Below are positions 27,658 to 38,357 of a stretch of 41,794 bases of DNA, piece after piece. Position numbers and translations under genes: made by a program. The number at the start of each line of letters is the position of its first letter. The stretch's first letter is position 1. The notes below the pieces were generated by a model that did not search any database, was not told the DNA's origin, and saw only the letters and a list, made by a program, of their open reading frames with translations. Source of the DNA: Bacteroidota bacterium (GTDB lineage: Bacteria > Bacteroidota > Bacteroidia > Bacteroidales > DYOH01); contig JAIFMY010000013.1 of NCBI GenBank assembly GCA_020048155.1, positions 1 through 41,794 of the forward strand, given 5' to 3'.

Positions 27658-27887
27658 TGCTTTCTGGTATTTAACACAGATGACGCCATAGAGAATAATA
27701 CTCATATCATAAAGCCCTTGTTATTTCCTTTTAGTATGATTGGATGGCAATCTTTGGTAATGATTGTATTACATTTTTCATAGTTCCTTTGGCATGAATT
27801 ATTCTACATGATTGCATCCCTACCAGAATAATTTAAATTGATGTGTAAGCTTTCGCTCTCTGACTATTAATCAGGTGGTTTACATAT

Positions 27888-27924
27888 AAAAATCCCCCGG
27901 AATCTATTTCCGAGGGATTTTGTT
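27888..27924 (-). terminator. Rho-independent terminator for acs
   Basis: aaaatcccccggaa-tctat-ttccgagggatttt. T run on both sides, so possibly bidirectional. Confidence 0.65.
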
Positions 27925-27957
27925 CTAACAATTATCTATTGGGCATTTGGTTAGTTA

Positions 27958-29853
27958 TTACTCTTCAAGCGTAGAGATATCTCCCTCGGGTAGGCCTTGT
28001 GCGCGGGCTTTCAGCACACGGCGCATGATTTTACCACTTCGGGTTTTGGGCAATATCTCCGTAAAACTTATTTGCTCGGGTTTGGCTATAGGGCCCATCA
28101 TTTTGGCTACGTGATCTTTTATTTCTTTTTCCAACTCGTGCGATGGTGTAAATCCTGTGCGCAAAATGGCGTAAACATATATGGCATTCCCCTTCAGTTC
28201 ATGCGGCAATGCTATGGCAGCGGCTTCCGTTACTGCAGGATGGCTTACCACTGCGCTTTCTATTTCGGCAGTTCCAAGCCTGTATCCACTTACTTTTATT
28301 ACATCATCAGATCTGCCTATTATCCAGAAATATCCATCATTGTCTACCTTGGCAGCATCACCGGCGTGGTACCAACCTTGTTGCTCGTATTTTTTCCAGT
28401 ACGATTCGTAAAATCTCTGGCGGTCTTGGTGTATGCAGCAAGCCATGCCCGGCCAAGGGGTTTTTATTACCAGATTTCCTTGCTCACCTGGTGCTACATC
28501 GTTGCCTTGGTCGTCTACAACTCCTACTTCAACACCAAAAAATGGTTTGGTTGCAGATCCTGGTTTGAGTGGCGTTATAGGCAAAGGTGTGATTACGTGG
28601 CCACCTGTTTCGGTTTGCCACCATGTATCCATGATGGGGGCTTTGCCCTTTCCAACCACATTGTAATACCATTTCCAAGCCTCAGGGTTTATAGGCTCAC
28701 CTACTGAACCCAGCAAGCGCAATGAACTTATATTGTGTCTGTTTACCCACGATTCTCCATAGCGCATAAGTCCGCGTATAGCGGTAGGGCTGGTGTAAAG
28801 TATATTTATTCCGTATTTGTCAATCATACGCCACCAGCGGTCGGGATAAGGATGGTTGGGTGCACCTTCGTACAAAAACAAGGTAGCGCCATTGATGAGA
28901 GGCCCGTATACAATGTAGCTATGTCCGGTTATCCAACCCGGGTCGGCAGCACACCAGTAACGGTCTTCCGGTTTCAAGTCGAAAACCATGCTGTGCGTGG
29001 TAGATGTGTATACAGAATATCCGCCATGTTTATGCACTATGCCTTTGGGTTTACCGGTAGAGCCCGAAGTATATAACAAAAAGAGCATATCGTTGGCATC
29101 CATCACCTCCGTAGGGCATGGAGTGTTGGCTATGGGCAGTGCTCTGAGGTCGTGAAACCAATAGTCACGGTCGTTTTCCATGTACACAACTTCGCCAGTA
29201 CGTTTTACAGTAATTACAACTTCGAGAGTAGAGCAAGATTCTACTGCTTCGTTTACTATTTGCTTGAGCCCGGTGGGTTTTCCACGTCTGTATCCACCAT
29301 CGGCAGTTACCAGTACCCGGCTGTGCGCATCGTTTATTCTTTCCTGCAAAGCTTCGGCACTAAAGCCGCCATACACCACACTGTGCGCAGCACCTATTTT
29401 AGCACATGCGAGCATAGCAAATATTTGTTCCGGTATTTGGGGCATGTATATGGTTACTATATCACCTTTTCGTACTCCCATGCTTTTCAGAATATTTGCA
29501 AAAGCTGTAACCTCACGGTTGAGTGCATGGTACGAGAATACTTTGCTTTCGCCGTTTTCACCTTCCCATATCAGCGCTATTTTGTTTCTGATTGGGGTTT
29601 TCAAGTGTCGATCTATGGCATTGTGTATGATGTTTATTTTGCCTCCTGCATACCACTTAAAGAAGGGTTTGTCGGAATCATCCAGTACTTTGTCCCATTT
29701 TTGGTACCATTCCAACTTTTCGGCTTGTTCAGCCCAAAAGCTGAGCGGGTCTTTTATGCTTTGCGCATAAGTTTTGTCATATTCCTTTACGGTTGCATAG
29801 GCTTTCACTTCGTCTGAAGGAAAAAATAAATCTTGTGCTTCTTGCTCTGGCAT
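27958..29853 (-). CDS. acs: Acetyl-CoA synthetase (acetate--CoA ligase, AMP-forming)
   Basis: LLYTSGSTGKPKGIVHKHGGY, DTWWQTETGGHVITPLP, KTRSGKIMRRVL. Confidence 0.95.
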   Translation of the reverse strand: MPEQEAQDLFFPSDEVKAYATVKEYDKTYAQSIKDPLSFWAEQAEKLEWYQKWDKVLDDSDKPFFKWYAGGKINIIHNAIDRHLKTPIRNKIALIWEGENGESKVFSYHALNREVTAFANILKSMGVRKGDIVTIYMPQIPEQIFAMLACAKIGAAHSVVYGGFSAEALQERINDAHSRVLVTADGGYRRGKPTGLKQIVNEAVESCSTLEVVITVKRTGEVVYMENDRDYWFHDLRALPIANTPCPTEVMDANDMLFLLYTSGSTGKPKGIVHKHGGYSVYTSTTHSMVFDLKPEDRYWCAADPGWITGHSYIVYGPLINGATLFLYEGAPNHPYPDRWWRMIDKYGINILYTSPTAIRGLMRYGESWVNRHNISSLRLLGSVGEPINPEAWKWYYNVVGKGKAPIMDTWWQTETGGHVITPLPITPLKPGSATKPFFGVEVGVVDDQGNDVAPGEQGNLVIKTPWPGMACCIHQDRQRFYESYWKKYEQQGWYHAGDAAKVDNDGYFWIIGRSDDVIKVSGYRLGTAEIESAVVSHPAVTEAAAIALPHELKGNAIYVYAILRTGFTPSHELEKEIKDHVAKMMGPIAKPEQISFTEILPKTRSGKIMRRVLKARAQGLPEGDISTLEE

Positions 29854-30082
29854 AGGGTTATATTTATAATTTCGTTTTGTTTTATAACAACGTAAGTTAT
29901 ATAAAAAAAAGAAAATAACATTTAAATGATTACATATCTAAATATAAATTTTCTCAGAACTACTTTTCGAATAATAGCACTCTTTAGTTTTTAACTTAAC
30001 AAAAAAATAGGAAATAAAGGAACTATTTTTGACGTTTATTTAATATCTTACGTGCAGTACTCCAACTTATAACTAAATAAAA

Positions 30083-32221
30083 TTGGAAACTATAATACAA
30101 ACATTACTCACTGAAAATGAGTTTTTAAGCCATCTGATACAACAATCTGACAGTACTGCTCAGTTCAAAATTCTATTGCGCAAATATGTGGAAGAAAATT
30201 TCACTTTCACAGAAAAGCAAAAGATTAACAATTTGGTAACTCAGCAAAGTTGGCGGCTATTTGCTTACAGACGTATACAGCTTTATTTGCAGGATACCGA
30301 AGTAGCTTATGCCCAGCTTATAACCAGCGCAGGTATTGAGATTGCAGATCCTTTTGCACAACTTTTTACCCAAGTGAAATACAATAAAAGCCAAGTTACT
30401 TTGGCTTTCTGGTACGATATGCTATGGCTCATGCGACAGATGAAGGGCAATATGCGAGTACCTGCATTGCTCAATGTAAACAGGCAACTGGAAATGCATG
30501 CTTGCGGAACGCAAGATGGGGTAGTAGCAGAGCGATTGAAAAATAAAGAAAGAATAATCAGGAAGTTGATAGGGAAAATAAATGCTCGTGAGTTTACAGG
30601 CCATGCATATGCTTTTGAACCTTGTCATACCGATGATGAAAAGTATGCACTCATGCAAAGTTGGTGGAATGAGCATTTATTTCATCTCCAATTTGCAGTG
30701 CGCAGCCCTGAGGCACTCAACGATATGCTCGATAATACCCTCGATGCTGAAACAATCCGTATCTTGACGAATGCAAAAAATAAAGGGATTCCTTTCTTTG
30801 TAAATCCTTATTACTTGTCGCTCATCATCATCGACCGCCAAAGTCCATTTTATAATTCGGACTCAGCTATAAGGCAATATGTAATATACAGCGAGCAACT
30901 TGTAAACGAATTCGGACAAATACGTGCTTGGGAGAAAGAAGACCTGGTAGTGGCTGGAAAGCCCAACGCAGCAGGTTGGCTATTGCCTTTCAATGATAGC
31001 ATACACCGCCGTTACCCCGATGTGGCCATAGTAATACCTGCTACCACAGGACGTGCATGCGGTGGCTTGTGCAGCACCTGTCAGCGTATGTACGATTTTC
31101 AGAGGGGCAACCTCAATTTTAACCTGCAAAAGCTTGCGCCCAGTGCAAAATGGAGCAGCAAACTTAGCCTACTCATGAATTATTTCAGAAATGATTCTGC
31201 CCTCAAAGATATACTCATAACCGGGGGCGATGCCCTCATGAGTACCGATGCAGCCTTGAGCGAAGTGCTTGAAGCTGTATTGCAAATGGCCAAAAATAAG
31301 CGCGATGACAATAAGTTGCGCCCAAATGGCGAAAAATATGCGGAGATTGTGCGCATTCGCCTTGGTACGCGCATACCCGTGTATATTCCGCAGCGCATAA
31401 CTCCCCAATTGGTGAACCTACTGCGCGATTTCAGAGAACGTGCTAGCCAGGAAGGTATTCAGCAATTTATCCTGCAAATGCATGTTGAGTCTGCTATGGA
31501 GGTTACGCCTGAATTTGTGTCTGCCATTGATCGGATTATAAGTACAGGCTGGACGCTTACCAATCAGATGGTATACACTTCGGCAGCTTCCAAGCGTGGG
31601 CATGCAGTCAAACTTAGGCACGTACTTTCTAACCTCGGTGTATTGCCCTATTATACTTTTGCGGTGAAAGGATTTGAAGAAAACAAGAGCTCATATACAC
31701 CTTTATCTCGCTTGGTGCAGGAAGAAATGGAGGAGAAAAATGCGGCTATATTGCCAGCGAAATACCTGAAAAGCTTCAACTGGAAAAATATAGGATTTAA
31801 TAGTATGGCAATCAGGGTGAAGGAAATTATGAAGGAAAGCAATTTGCCATTTCTTGCTACCGACCGTAACCTAGTAAACCTGCCCGGTGTAGGCAAAAGC
31901 CTTACCTACCGTACCATTGGTATTACCATCGATGGGCGGCGTATTCTTGAATTTGAATATGATAGTTACCGCAGACATAGCCCAATCATCAACGAGGGGT
32001 CGAAGGTGCAAATGGTAGAGTCAAAATCGATATACGAATACCTGAAACAAATGGAAGCTATGAGTGAAGACGTGGATGCATATGAAACCATTTGGGGATA
32101 CACAGAGAGTACTACTGAGCCTATTCATCCGGTTTTTGAGTATACTTCATATGATTTTATTCCTACTACCGAACTTACCAACCTCGATTTGCATACGCAG
32201 CGGGCCTTGAGCCACAGTTAG
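30083..32221 (+). CDS. KamA-family (lysine 2,3-aminomutase-like) radical SAM protein
   Basis: CX3CX2C cluster motif ACGGLCSTCQR, ITGGDALMS, PGVGK (possible PLP-lysine motif). TTG start. 712 aa. Confidence 0.82.
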   Translation: METIIQTLLTENEFLSHLIQQSDSTAQFKILLRKYVEENFTFTEKQKINNLVTQQSWRLFAYRRIQLYLQDTEVAYAQLITSAGIEIADPFAQLFTQVKYNKSQVTLAFWYDMLWLMRQMKGNMRVPALLNVNRQLEMHACGTQDGVVAERLKNKERIIRKLIGKINAREFTGHAYAFEPCHTDDEKYALMQSWWNEHLFHLQFAVRSPEALNDMLDNTLDAETIRILTNAKNKGIPFFVNPYYLSLIIIDRQSPFYNSDSAIRQYVIYSEQLVNEFGQIRAWEKEDLVVAGKPNAAGWLLPFNDSIHRRYPDVAIVIPATTGRACGGLCSTCQRMYDFQRGNLNFNLQKLAPSAKWSSKLSLLMNYFRNDSALKDILITGGDALMSTDAALSEVLEAVLQMAKNKRDDNKLRPNGEKYAEIVRIRLGTRIPVYIPQRITPQLVNLLRDFRERASQEGIQQFILQMHVESAMEVTPEFVSAIDRIISTGWTLTNQMVYTSAASKRGHAVKLRHVLSNLGVLPYYTFAVKGFEENKSSYTPLSRLVQEEMEEKNAAILPAKYLKSFNWKNIGFNSMAIRVKEIMKESNLPFLATDRNLVNLPGVGKSLTYRTIGITIDGRRILEFEYDSYRRHSPIINEGSKVQMVESKSIYEYLKQMEAMSEDVDAYETIWGYTESTTEPIHPVFEYTSYDFIPTTELTNLDLHTQRALSHS

Positions 32222-32340
32222 ATTATTTAATTTGTTTCCCTATACCTCTTTTGCTTTGATTTTTGCAATGCAAATATGATGGTTCAGTTTTTTACCTAAG
32301 CTACAATTATAAACTTTATCAGACTTTAATAGCATAAAAT

Positions 32341-32375
32341 AAAAAACCATATACGGATTTCATATCTGGTTTTTT
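32341..32375. terminator. Likely bidirectional terminator between convergent genes
   Basis: aaaaaaccatatacggatttcatatctggtttttt: A/T-flanked inverted repeat. Confidence 0.55.
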
Positions 32376-32428
32376 GGGTTTGAAGACCTGCTTTTTTGTT
32401 TTGCCTTACTTTTTTTACATCAGAACAA

Positions 32429-33079
32429 CTATTCTTGGGCCAAGACTGTGATACCACCGGTAACTACATCACCTGGTTTCACATTTAATTTGGTACCCAC
32501 CGGGAAGAATACATCTACACGTGAACCAAATTTAATAAAGCCCAGTTGTTGGGTTTGTTTCATATTATCTCCCTCTTTCACATACCATACTATACGGCGA
32601 GCTACAAAGCCTGCTATCTGGCGAATGAGATATTTATTATTACCCGAATCAATCACTGTTGTAGTTCGTTCGTTTTCAGTCGACGATTTTGGCAAACGAG
32701 CATACAAGAATTTGCCAGGATGATATTTGAAGTATTTGATAACGCCATCAATCGGAATCCAGTTAATATGCACATTGAAAGGCGACATGAATATGGAAAC
32801 CTGAATGCGGTTGTCGTTGAAATATTCGGTTTCTTTGGTTTCTTCCAGAACCACCACTACGCCATCGCATGGTGAAACTACTGTCCCTGCTGCCTGTAGC
32901 AGTTTGCGATTTGGAATGCGAAAAAAACGTAGAAAGAAAATATACAAGCCAGCAAATACCAGATACAGAAAATACTTTACCACAGCAAAATTTACAAAAA
33001 AATGCACCAATAATGCAAACGCTGATAAAACTATAAACGTGAGGATGAGAGTAGGGTACCCTTCGCGGTGAATGCGCAT
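32429..33079 (-). CDS. psd: Phosphatidylserine decarboxylase family protein
   Basis: VVSPCDGVVVVLEE, FMSPFNVHINWIPIDGVIKYFKYHPGKF, LGFIKFGSRVDVFFP (GS processing site). Confidence 0.92.
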   Translation of the reverse strand: MRIHREGYPTLILTFIVLSAFALLVHFFVNFAVVKYFLYLVFAGLYIFFLRFFRIPNRKLLQAAGTVVSPCDGVVVVLEETKETEYFNDNRIQVSIFMSPFNVHINWIPIDGVIKYFKYHPGKFLYARLPKSSTENERTTTVIDSGNNKYLIRQIAGFVARRIVWYVKEGDNMKQTQQLGFIKFGSRVDVFFPVGTKLNVKPGDVVTGGITVLAQE

Positions 33080-33100
33080 ATTGAAATATAATATAAGAGT

Positions 33101-33934
33101 TTATAAAATCTGAATTATTTGCAAATATACATATGAAAATGGTACTGCAAGCAACAGGCTGTCAAATCTGTCGAGAATGCCTCCATGCCCGGGAAGCAAC
33201 GAACCACTGTCTTTTACATCGAGGTTACGTTTGAGCATAGACTGAATCAAGTCGCCATAATTTCCGAAAACTACAACAATGGCACTAATTACCAGCCAAT
33301 TGATTGGGGTTATTCGGTCGAAGAAACCGGAAATAATCCAAGCAAGAAGCATGCTTGTAAGAAGTCCTCCGGCTGCACCTTCCCAAGTTTTCTTGGGTGA
33401 AATACGTTCAAAGAGTTTATTTCGTCCCATCGACATACCAAATAGGTATGCGCCAGTATCGTTGGCCCAAATGAGGAAAATAATTCCCAGAACCAATGTT
33501 GGGTCGAACAATATGAATCCGGATGAAACCTTCACCGATAATTTAATAAGTAGAGAAAAAGGCAAAGAAATGTAAACTAAAGCCAGCAGGGCATAGGCAA
33601 TATTGGTAAATGAATCGGGTTGTTTGCGGTACAACTCTGCTATGAACAGTGGAGTTACCAGCAGAAACGAGAGGAAAAACCATTCGCCCGGTATCATTTT
33701 GTATGCCACAGCCATGGTGAGCAGCAAGAAGAAAGTGGAAATAATTGCTGTATATAAAAAAAGTGGCGATTTACCTGAAGCTTTTTCTAAGCGAAAAAAT
33801 TCGTATAAACCGAGTAAATTGACCAATAGCACAAACACCAGCATAGAATACTGGTGAAATGCAATAGTAGAAATAAGTGTGATACTAAAAATGACGGCAG
33901 TAATAGCTCTGGTTTTAAGATTAGAGTTTTTCAC
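33101..33934 (-). CDS. cdsA: Phosphatidate cytidylyltransferase
   Basis: SPKKTWEGAAGGLL, FGNYGDLIQSMLKRNLDVKDSGSLLPGHGGILDRFDSLL signature. Confidence 0.94.
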   Translation of the reverse strand: MKNSNLKTRAITAVIFSITLISTIAFHQYSMLVFVLLVNLLGLYEFFRLEKASGKSPLFLYTAIISTFFLLLTMAVAYKMIPGEWFFLSFLLVTPLFIAELYRKQPDSFTNIAYALLALVYISLPFSLLIKLSVKVSSGFILFDPTLVLGIIFLIWANDTGAYLFGMSMGRNKLFERISPKKTWEGAAGGLLTSMLLAWIISGFFDRITPINWLVISAIVVVFGNYGDLIQSMLKRNLDVKDSGSLLPGHGGILDRFDSLLLAVPFSYVYLQIIQIL

Positions 33935-34914
33935 AGATTATCAGATGTGGTTACAAATTCAAATTCTTCGTCGATGGATTTGGCTCTCTCTAATTGATCA
34001 GCGTCAACATATACTTCTATGTCGCCAATCAGGAAAAGAGAATCTTTTTTAGTAATGATTGCAGCAGCAATGCCTTCTTTTTGAAGATGGGCTTTGAGCA
34101 AAATAGCTTGATGTATTTCAGTAAGGGTTGCAAGCAGTGCCCATTCTCGCGAAGCATCAAGTATCTCCTGAGCTTTTTCATACATATAATCTTCAACCCA
34201 TACCGAGCAAATATCGGTTTCAGTCCAGGTATTGATAATAGCTTCAACCTCATTTTTGCGAAGCTCGCTAACCATTAAATCTGCTTCCTGATACTCAGAT
34301 GTCTCAAAAATTTTTTGCCAGCCAGGAAGTTGAATGATAGTATTGTAAGCAAACTCTAGGTCGGTTTCTTTTACCCAAATTTGAATTTCTTTTACAAAAA
34401 AGTCTTCGTTTTTTTGTTTTAGTGCAATGCAATCTACTGCCAGTTCGCTTAACACATCAGCAATAGACGCTAATTGGCTCTCGCTTTGGTGGGTGATAAG
34501 TAGTTTCCATCCAAATAGGTTGCTGAAATATTCATCTACAAATGGAGCATCGGCATTGGGTACGTATAGTTGGTATCGCATTGCATTGAGAAAAGGATCG
34601 AACTCTTCGATGGTATTTACTGAAATATATTGGCGTTCGATAATTTCTCGCACAAGTTCCACAGGGTTTTTTCGAATAAATGAGTTAATTCTCCAATGGC
34701 CGGTAAATTGCCTGAGAAGAGCTAAAGCACGCTCTGTGTCTTTATTCTCAACCATTAATTCAATATCGCCCAGCAAAAAAGCGCTGTCCTTCTCATTGAG
34801 AATGACAGCGTTTATGTTGTTTTGCAGCAGAATATCACGCCTGAGTTGCGCCTGATGTATTCTGTCAAACGATCCGATGCTTGTCCAGTCTTTCATAGAA
34901 AATTTATTTAACAT
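33931..34914 (-). CDS. Multi-domain DUF2007-like protein
   Basis: Recurrent modules such as IHQAQLRRDILLQNNINAVILNEKDSAFLLGDIELMVENKDTERALALL and IHQAILLKAHLQKEGIAAAIITKKDSLFLIGDIEVYVDADQLERAKSI. Overlaps the cdsA start by 4 nt. Confidence 0.75.
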   Translation of the reverse strand: MLNKFSMKDWTSIGSFDRIHQAQLRRDILLQNNINAVILNEKDSAFLLGDIELMVENKDTERALALLRQFTGHWRINSFIRKNPVELVREIIERQYISVNTIEEFDPFLNAMRYQLYVPNADAPFVDEYFSNLFGWKLLITHQSESQLASIADVLSELAVDCIALKQKNEDFFVKEIQIWVKETDLEFAYNTIIQLPGWQKIFETSEYQEADLMVSELRKNEVEAIINTWTETDICSVWVEDYMYEKAQEILDASREWALLATLTEIHQAILLKAHLQKEGIAAAIITKKDSLFLIGDIEVYVDADQLERAKSIDEEFEFVTTSDNL

Positions 34915-34955
34915 ATAAATTTAGCTACAAAAGATTTGAAAAGCAAGAAGAATAT

Positions 34956-36992
34956 TTAACCCTCAGTATTATTTCCATGCGAACTTCTGAAGACTGTGTC
35001 CTCTGTCTCGTTAGTTTTTATGATATGCAAAGGAGTTATATATTTTCTTTCGCCAAGTATTTCAACCAGATCCTCAGTAAATATAACCTCTTTTTCGAGC
35101 AGGCGCGTAGCTAGTTTTTCAAGCCCCGTTTTATTTTCGGTAAGTATATTTACTGCACGCTTGTATTGTTCTTCAATGATTTTCTTTACTTCTTCGTCTA
35201 TTATTTCAGCAGTTTTTTCGCTATAAGGTTTTGTAAAACCGAAATCGTTGTTGCCGCTTGAGTCGTAGAAACTCATATTGCTGAGTTTATCGCTCATGCC
35301 AAAATAAGTAACAATGGCATATGCCTGCTTGGTTACTTTCTCAAGGTCGTTGAGTGCTCCTGTTGAAATGCGAGAGAAGCAAATATCTTCTGCAGCACGA
35401 CCTCCCAAAGCTGAAGCCATTTCGTCTTTTATCTGCTCGGTGGTGGTTATTTGCCGTTCCTCGGGCAAGTACCAGGCAGCACCCAGAGCTCTGCCTCGTG
35501 GAACTATGGTCACTTTCACCAGTGGGTGAGCATGTTCCAGCATCCAGCTTACAGTTGCGTGTCCGGCCTCGTGAAAAGCAATGGTGCGTTTTTCGTCTAC
35601 GGTTATTATTTTATTCTTTTTCTCCAAACCACCTACTATGCGGTCTACAGCATCCAAAAAGTCCTGACGTTCAACAAATTTTTTACCTCTGCGTGCGGCT
35701 ATCAGGGCAGACTCATTGCACACATTGGCAATATCGGCACCAGAAAATCCGGGGGTTTGTTTTGCAAGAAAACCCACTTCCACATCGGGCGAAAGTTTAA
35801 GGGGACGCAAATGCACCTTAAAAATTTCATGACGTTCGTTCATGTCGGGCATGTCTACATATATCTGCCTGTCAAAACGTCCGGCTCTCAATAAAGCTGC
35901 ATCTAAAATGTCAGCCCTGTTGGTTGCTGCCAAAATGATCACGCCTGTATTGGTATCGAAACCATCCATCTCAGTAAGAAGTTGGTTAAGGGTATTTTCA
36001 CGCTCATCGTTGGCACCAAAACCAGGGTTTTTGCCACGAGCACGGCCAATAGCGTCTATCTCATCTATAAATATGATGCAAGGAGCTTTTTGTTTGGCTT
36101 GGCCAAATAGGTCGCGAACACGGCTGGCACCCACGCCTACAAACATTTCCACAAAATCGGAACCACTCATAGAGAAAAATGGCACATTGGCTTCACCTGC
36201 TACCGCTTTAGCCAACAATGTTTTACCTGTACCGGGAGGGCCTACAAGCAAAGCGCCCTTGGGTATTTTGCCACCCAGCTCGGTGTATTTTTGCGGGTGT
36301 TTCAGAAAGTCAACAATCTCGCTTATTTCAATTTTGGCTTCTTCAAGCCCTGCTACGTCGTTGAAGTTTATCTTGATGATATTCTCTTCTTTATCAAATA
36401 CTTTGGCGCGCGACTTACCTATATTGAAAATACCGCCACCTAGACCGCCTCCTCCGCCACCAGACATGCGTCTGAAGATGAAAAGCCAAACGGCAACCAA
36501 TATAATGATTGGAAGCAGCCAGCCAATAAGGTCGCCAACAACATCTTTGCGGGTTTCAAAACTAACATCTATGCGCTGTGATTCTTCAAAGTCTTTTTGA
36601 GATTCTTCTATTTTTTTCTCAAAAGTTTCTATAGAACCTATGGTGAAATAGAACTGCGGTCCTTTCAGGCTGGTTTGGCCAATAGAGTTTTTGAGCATTT
36701 CGTTATATTTACCAGAGGTCATCACGCCTTCGTCAATATATACCTCTACGATATCACGGTTTACAACCACCACTTTTGCAACTTCCTGGTTTTTCAGCAT
36801 ATCGCGTTCAAACTGAATCCAGGTAATTTCTTTAGGTGTGGGGCCAATGCTCAGAAACTGAGCACCTATAAGCAATGCAACAATAAGAGCAATAATCCAA
36901 TAGTTCCCGAAACCATTTTTTGGAACGGGGTTCATACGTGGTTTATCATTCTTTAAATTGTGATTTTCGTTATTTGGGATCATTTTTTGCAA
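34956..36992 (-). CDS. ftsH: ATP-dependent zinc metalloprotease FtsH
   Basis: AAA motifs [40 protein letters not shown]; zinc motif HEAGHA. Confidence 0.96.
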   Translation of the reverse strand: MQKMIPNNENHNLKNDKPRMNPVPKNGFGNYWIIALIVALLIGAQFLSIGPTPKEITWIQFERDMLKNQEVAKVVVVNRDIVEVYIDEGVMTSGKYNEMLKNSIGQTSLKGPQFYFTIGSIETFEKKIEESQKDFEESQRIDVSFETRKDVVGDLIGWLLPIIILVAVWLFIFRRMSGGGGGGLGGGIFNIGKSRAKVFDKEENIIKINFNDVAGLEEAKIEISEIVDFLKHPQKYTELGGKIPKGALLVGPPGTGKTLLAKAVAGEANVPFFSMSGSDFVEMFVGVGASRVRDLFGQAKQKAPCIIFIDEIDAIGRARGKNPGFGANDERENTLNQLLTEMDGFDTNTGVIILAATNRADILDAALLRAGRFDRQIYVDMPDMNERHEIFKVHLRPLKLSPDVEVGFLAKQTPGFSGADIANVCNESALIAARRGKKFVERQDFLDAVDRIVGGLEKKNKIITVDEKRTIAFHEAGHATVSWMLEHAHPLVKVTIVPRGRALGAAWYLPEERQITTTEQIKDEMASALGGRAAEDICFSRISTGALNDLEKVTKQAYAIVTYFGMSDKLSNMSFYDSSGNNDFGFTKPYSEKTAEIIDEEVKKIIEEQYKRAVNILTENKTGLEKLATRLLEKEVIFTEDLVEILGERKYITPLHIIKTNETEDTVFRSSHGNNTEG

Positions 36993-37088
36993 ATTATGTT
37001 TTCAAAAAAAAAATGTACAATACATTACCTATCAAGTGTTGTTCCGAAAAAAAGGAGCTGCACATTTGTCAGTAATATTTAAAAAAAA

Positions 37089-37469
37089 TTAAACTTGCTC
37101 GTCCAAATGATTTTTCAGAGGGGCATCGGCCCATAGATTTTCTAATTTGTAGAAATCACGGTAAGTCTTCTGAAAAACATGAACGATGATAACCCCAAAG
37201 TCAAGCAATACCCATTGTGCATTCTGCATGCCTTCAACATGTAAAGGGCGAACACTCAATTGCTCGGAAATGATTTCTACAACTGAATCTGATATGGCTG
37301 ACACCTGAGTGCCCGATTCGGCATCACAAATTACAAAATAGTCTGTAATGGTGTTGTCTAGTGCGCTCAGCTGCAAAGAGATAGTATTGTTTCCTTTTTT
37401 ACGATGTATGCCTTCAATGATTAATTTAAGTAATACGTCAATGTTTTCAGTGTTTTTAATTTTCTTCAT
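37089..37469 (-). CDS. rsfS: Ribosome silencing factor RsfS
   Basis: LDNTITDYFVICDAESGTQVSAISDSV...WVLLDFGVIIVHVFQKTYRDFYKLENLWADAP. Confidence 0.92.
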   Translation of the reverse strand: MKKIKNTENIDVLLKLIIEGIHRKKGNNTISLQLSALDNTITDYFVICDAESGTQVSAISDSVVEIISEQLSVRPLHVEGMQNAQWVLLDFGVIIVHVFQKTYRDFYKLENLWADAPLKNHLDEQV

Positions 37470-37545
37470 ATATTTGTTTTGGGCCTAATGCCAAATAAAT
37501 AGCATGCTCATATATATCATTACTGCTTCTGAATAATTTAAACGG

Positions 37546-38295
37546 ATGAATAAACACTCATTTAGCAATAAGACAATACGTTTGGCAAGTATTGATTCGA
37601 CTAATAATTACGCCCTAAAATTAATACAAAAAGAGCATATTGACAACGGTACCGTTATAATTTCTGATTATCAAACAGAAGGACGCGGACAGAGATTGAA
37701 TAAATGGATGAGCGAAGGCGGTTTAAATCTCACGTTTTCAATAGTTTTATTTCCCCATTGGCTTCGTCCTGATTTGCAATTTTTGCTTTCGCAATTGGTT
37801 TGTCTGGGGCTTGCAGACTACCTGAGTATGCATATACCCGACGTAAAGGTGAAATGGCCAAATGATATTTATATAAAAGACAAAAAAGTATGTGGCATAC
37901 TTATCGAATCTGCCATTCGTGGCATGAGACTTGAAAATTCAATAGTTGGTATAGGTTTGAATGTAAACCAGATGGAGTTTGATGAAAATGCCGGCAGAGG
38001 GACTTCAATGGCACTAATGACAGGCCATAGGTATGTATTGGAAGAAGTGTTGTCAGCAATAGTTAAAAATATAGAAAAATATTATGTATTGGCTTCGCAA
38101 GGCAATGGAGATAAAATTCAGAAAAAATATTTCGACCAGTTGTTGTTTGCCGGCGAAATGCGTGGATATAAAGATGAAAATGGCTTTTTTAATGGAAAAA
38201 TAGAAAAGGTGCTGCCCGATGGCAGGTTGTTGGTAGTGAAAGAAGATGGTACTGAGTACTTGTATGTGTTCAAAGAAATTGAGTTTATTTTTTAA
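37546..38295 (+). CDS. birA: Biotin--[acetyl-CoA-carboxylase] ligase
   Basis: IDSTNNYALKLI, DYQTEGRGQRLNKWMSEGGLNLTFSI, VKWPNDIYIKDKKVCGILIES, VGIGLNVNQ. Confidence 0.93.
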   Translation: MNKHSFSNKTIRLASIDSTNNYALKLIQKEHIDNGTVIISDYQTEGRGQRLNKWMSEGGLNLTFSIVLFPHWLRPDLQFLLSQLVCLGLADYLSMHIPDVKVKWPNDIYIKDKKVCGILIESAIRGMRLENSIVGIGLNVNQMEFDENAGRGTSMALMTGHRYVLEEVLSAIVKNIEKYYVLASQGNGDKIQKKYFDQLLFAGEMRGYKDENGFFNGKIEKVLPDGRLLVVKEDGTEYLYVFKEIEFIF

Positions 38296-38308
38296 TTTTT
38301 TTGTATAA

Positions 38309-38350
38309 AAAAGCCGGAAATGTTGATTTCACTCCCGGCTTCTGGTTTTT
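38309..38350 (+). terminator. Terminator between convergent birA and DUF1501 genes
   Basis: aagccgg...cccggctt hairpin followed by a T-rich tract (ctggttttt). Confidence 0.55.
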
Positions 38351-38357
38351 CAAGAAT

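Noticed and set aside
27997-29817. Several plus-strand ORFs (236, 221, 196, 119, 113 aa) opposite acs
   Set aside because: Antisense shadow ORFs of a well-supported acetyl-CoA synthetase gene with no recognisable protein features.
35354-36956. Plus-strand ORFs (148, 147, 252, 119 aa) opposite ftsH
   Set aside because: Antisense shadows of ftsH; codon composition reflects the opposite strand.
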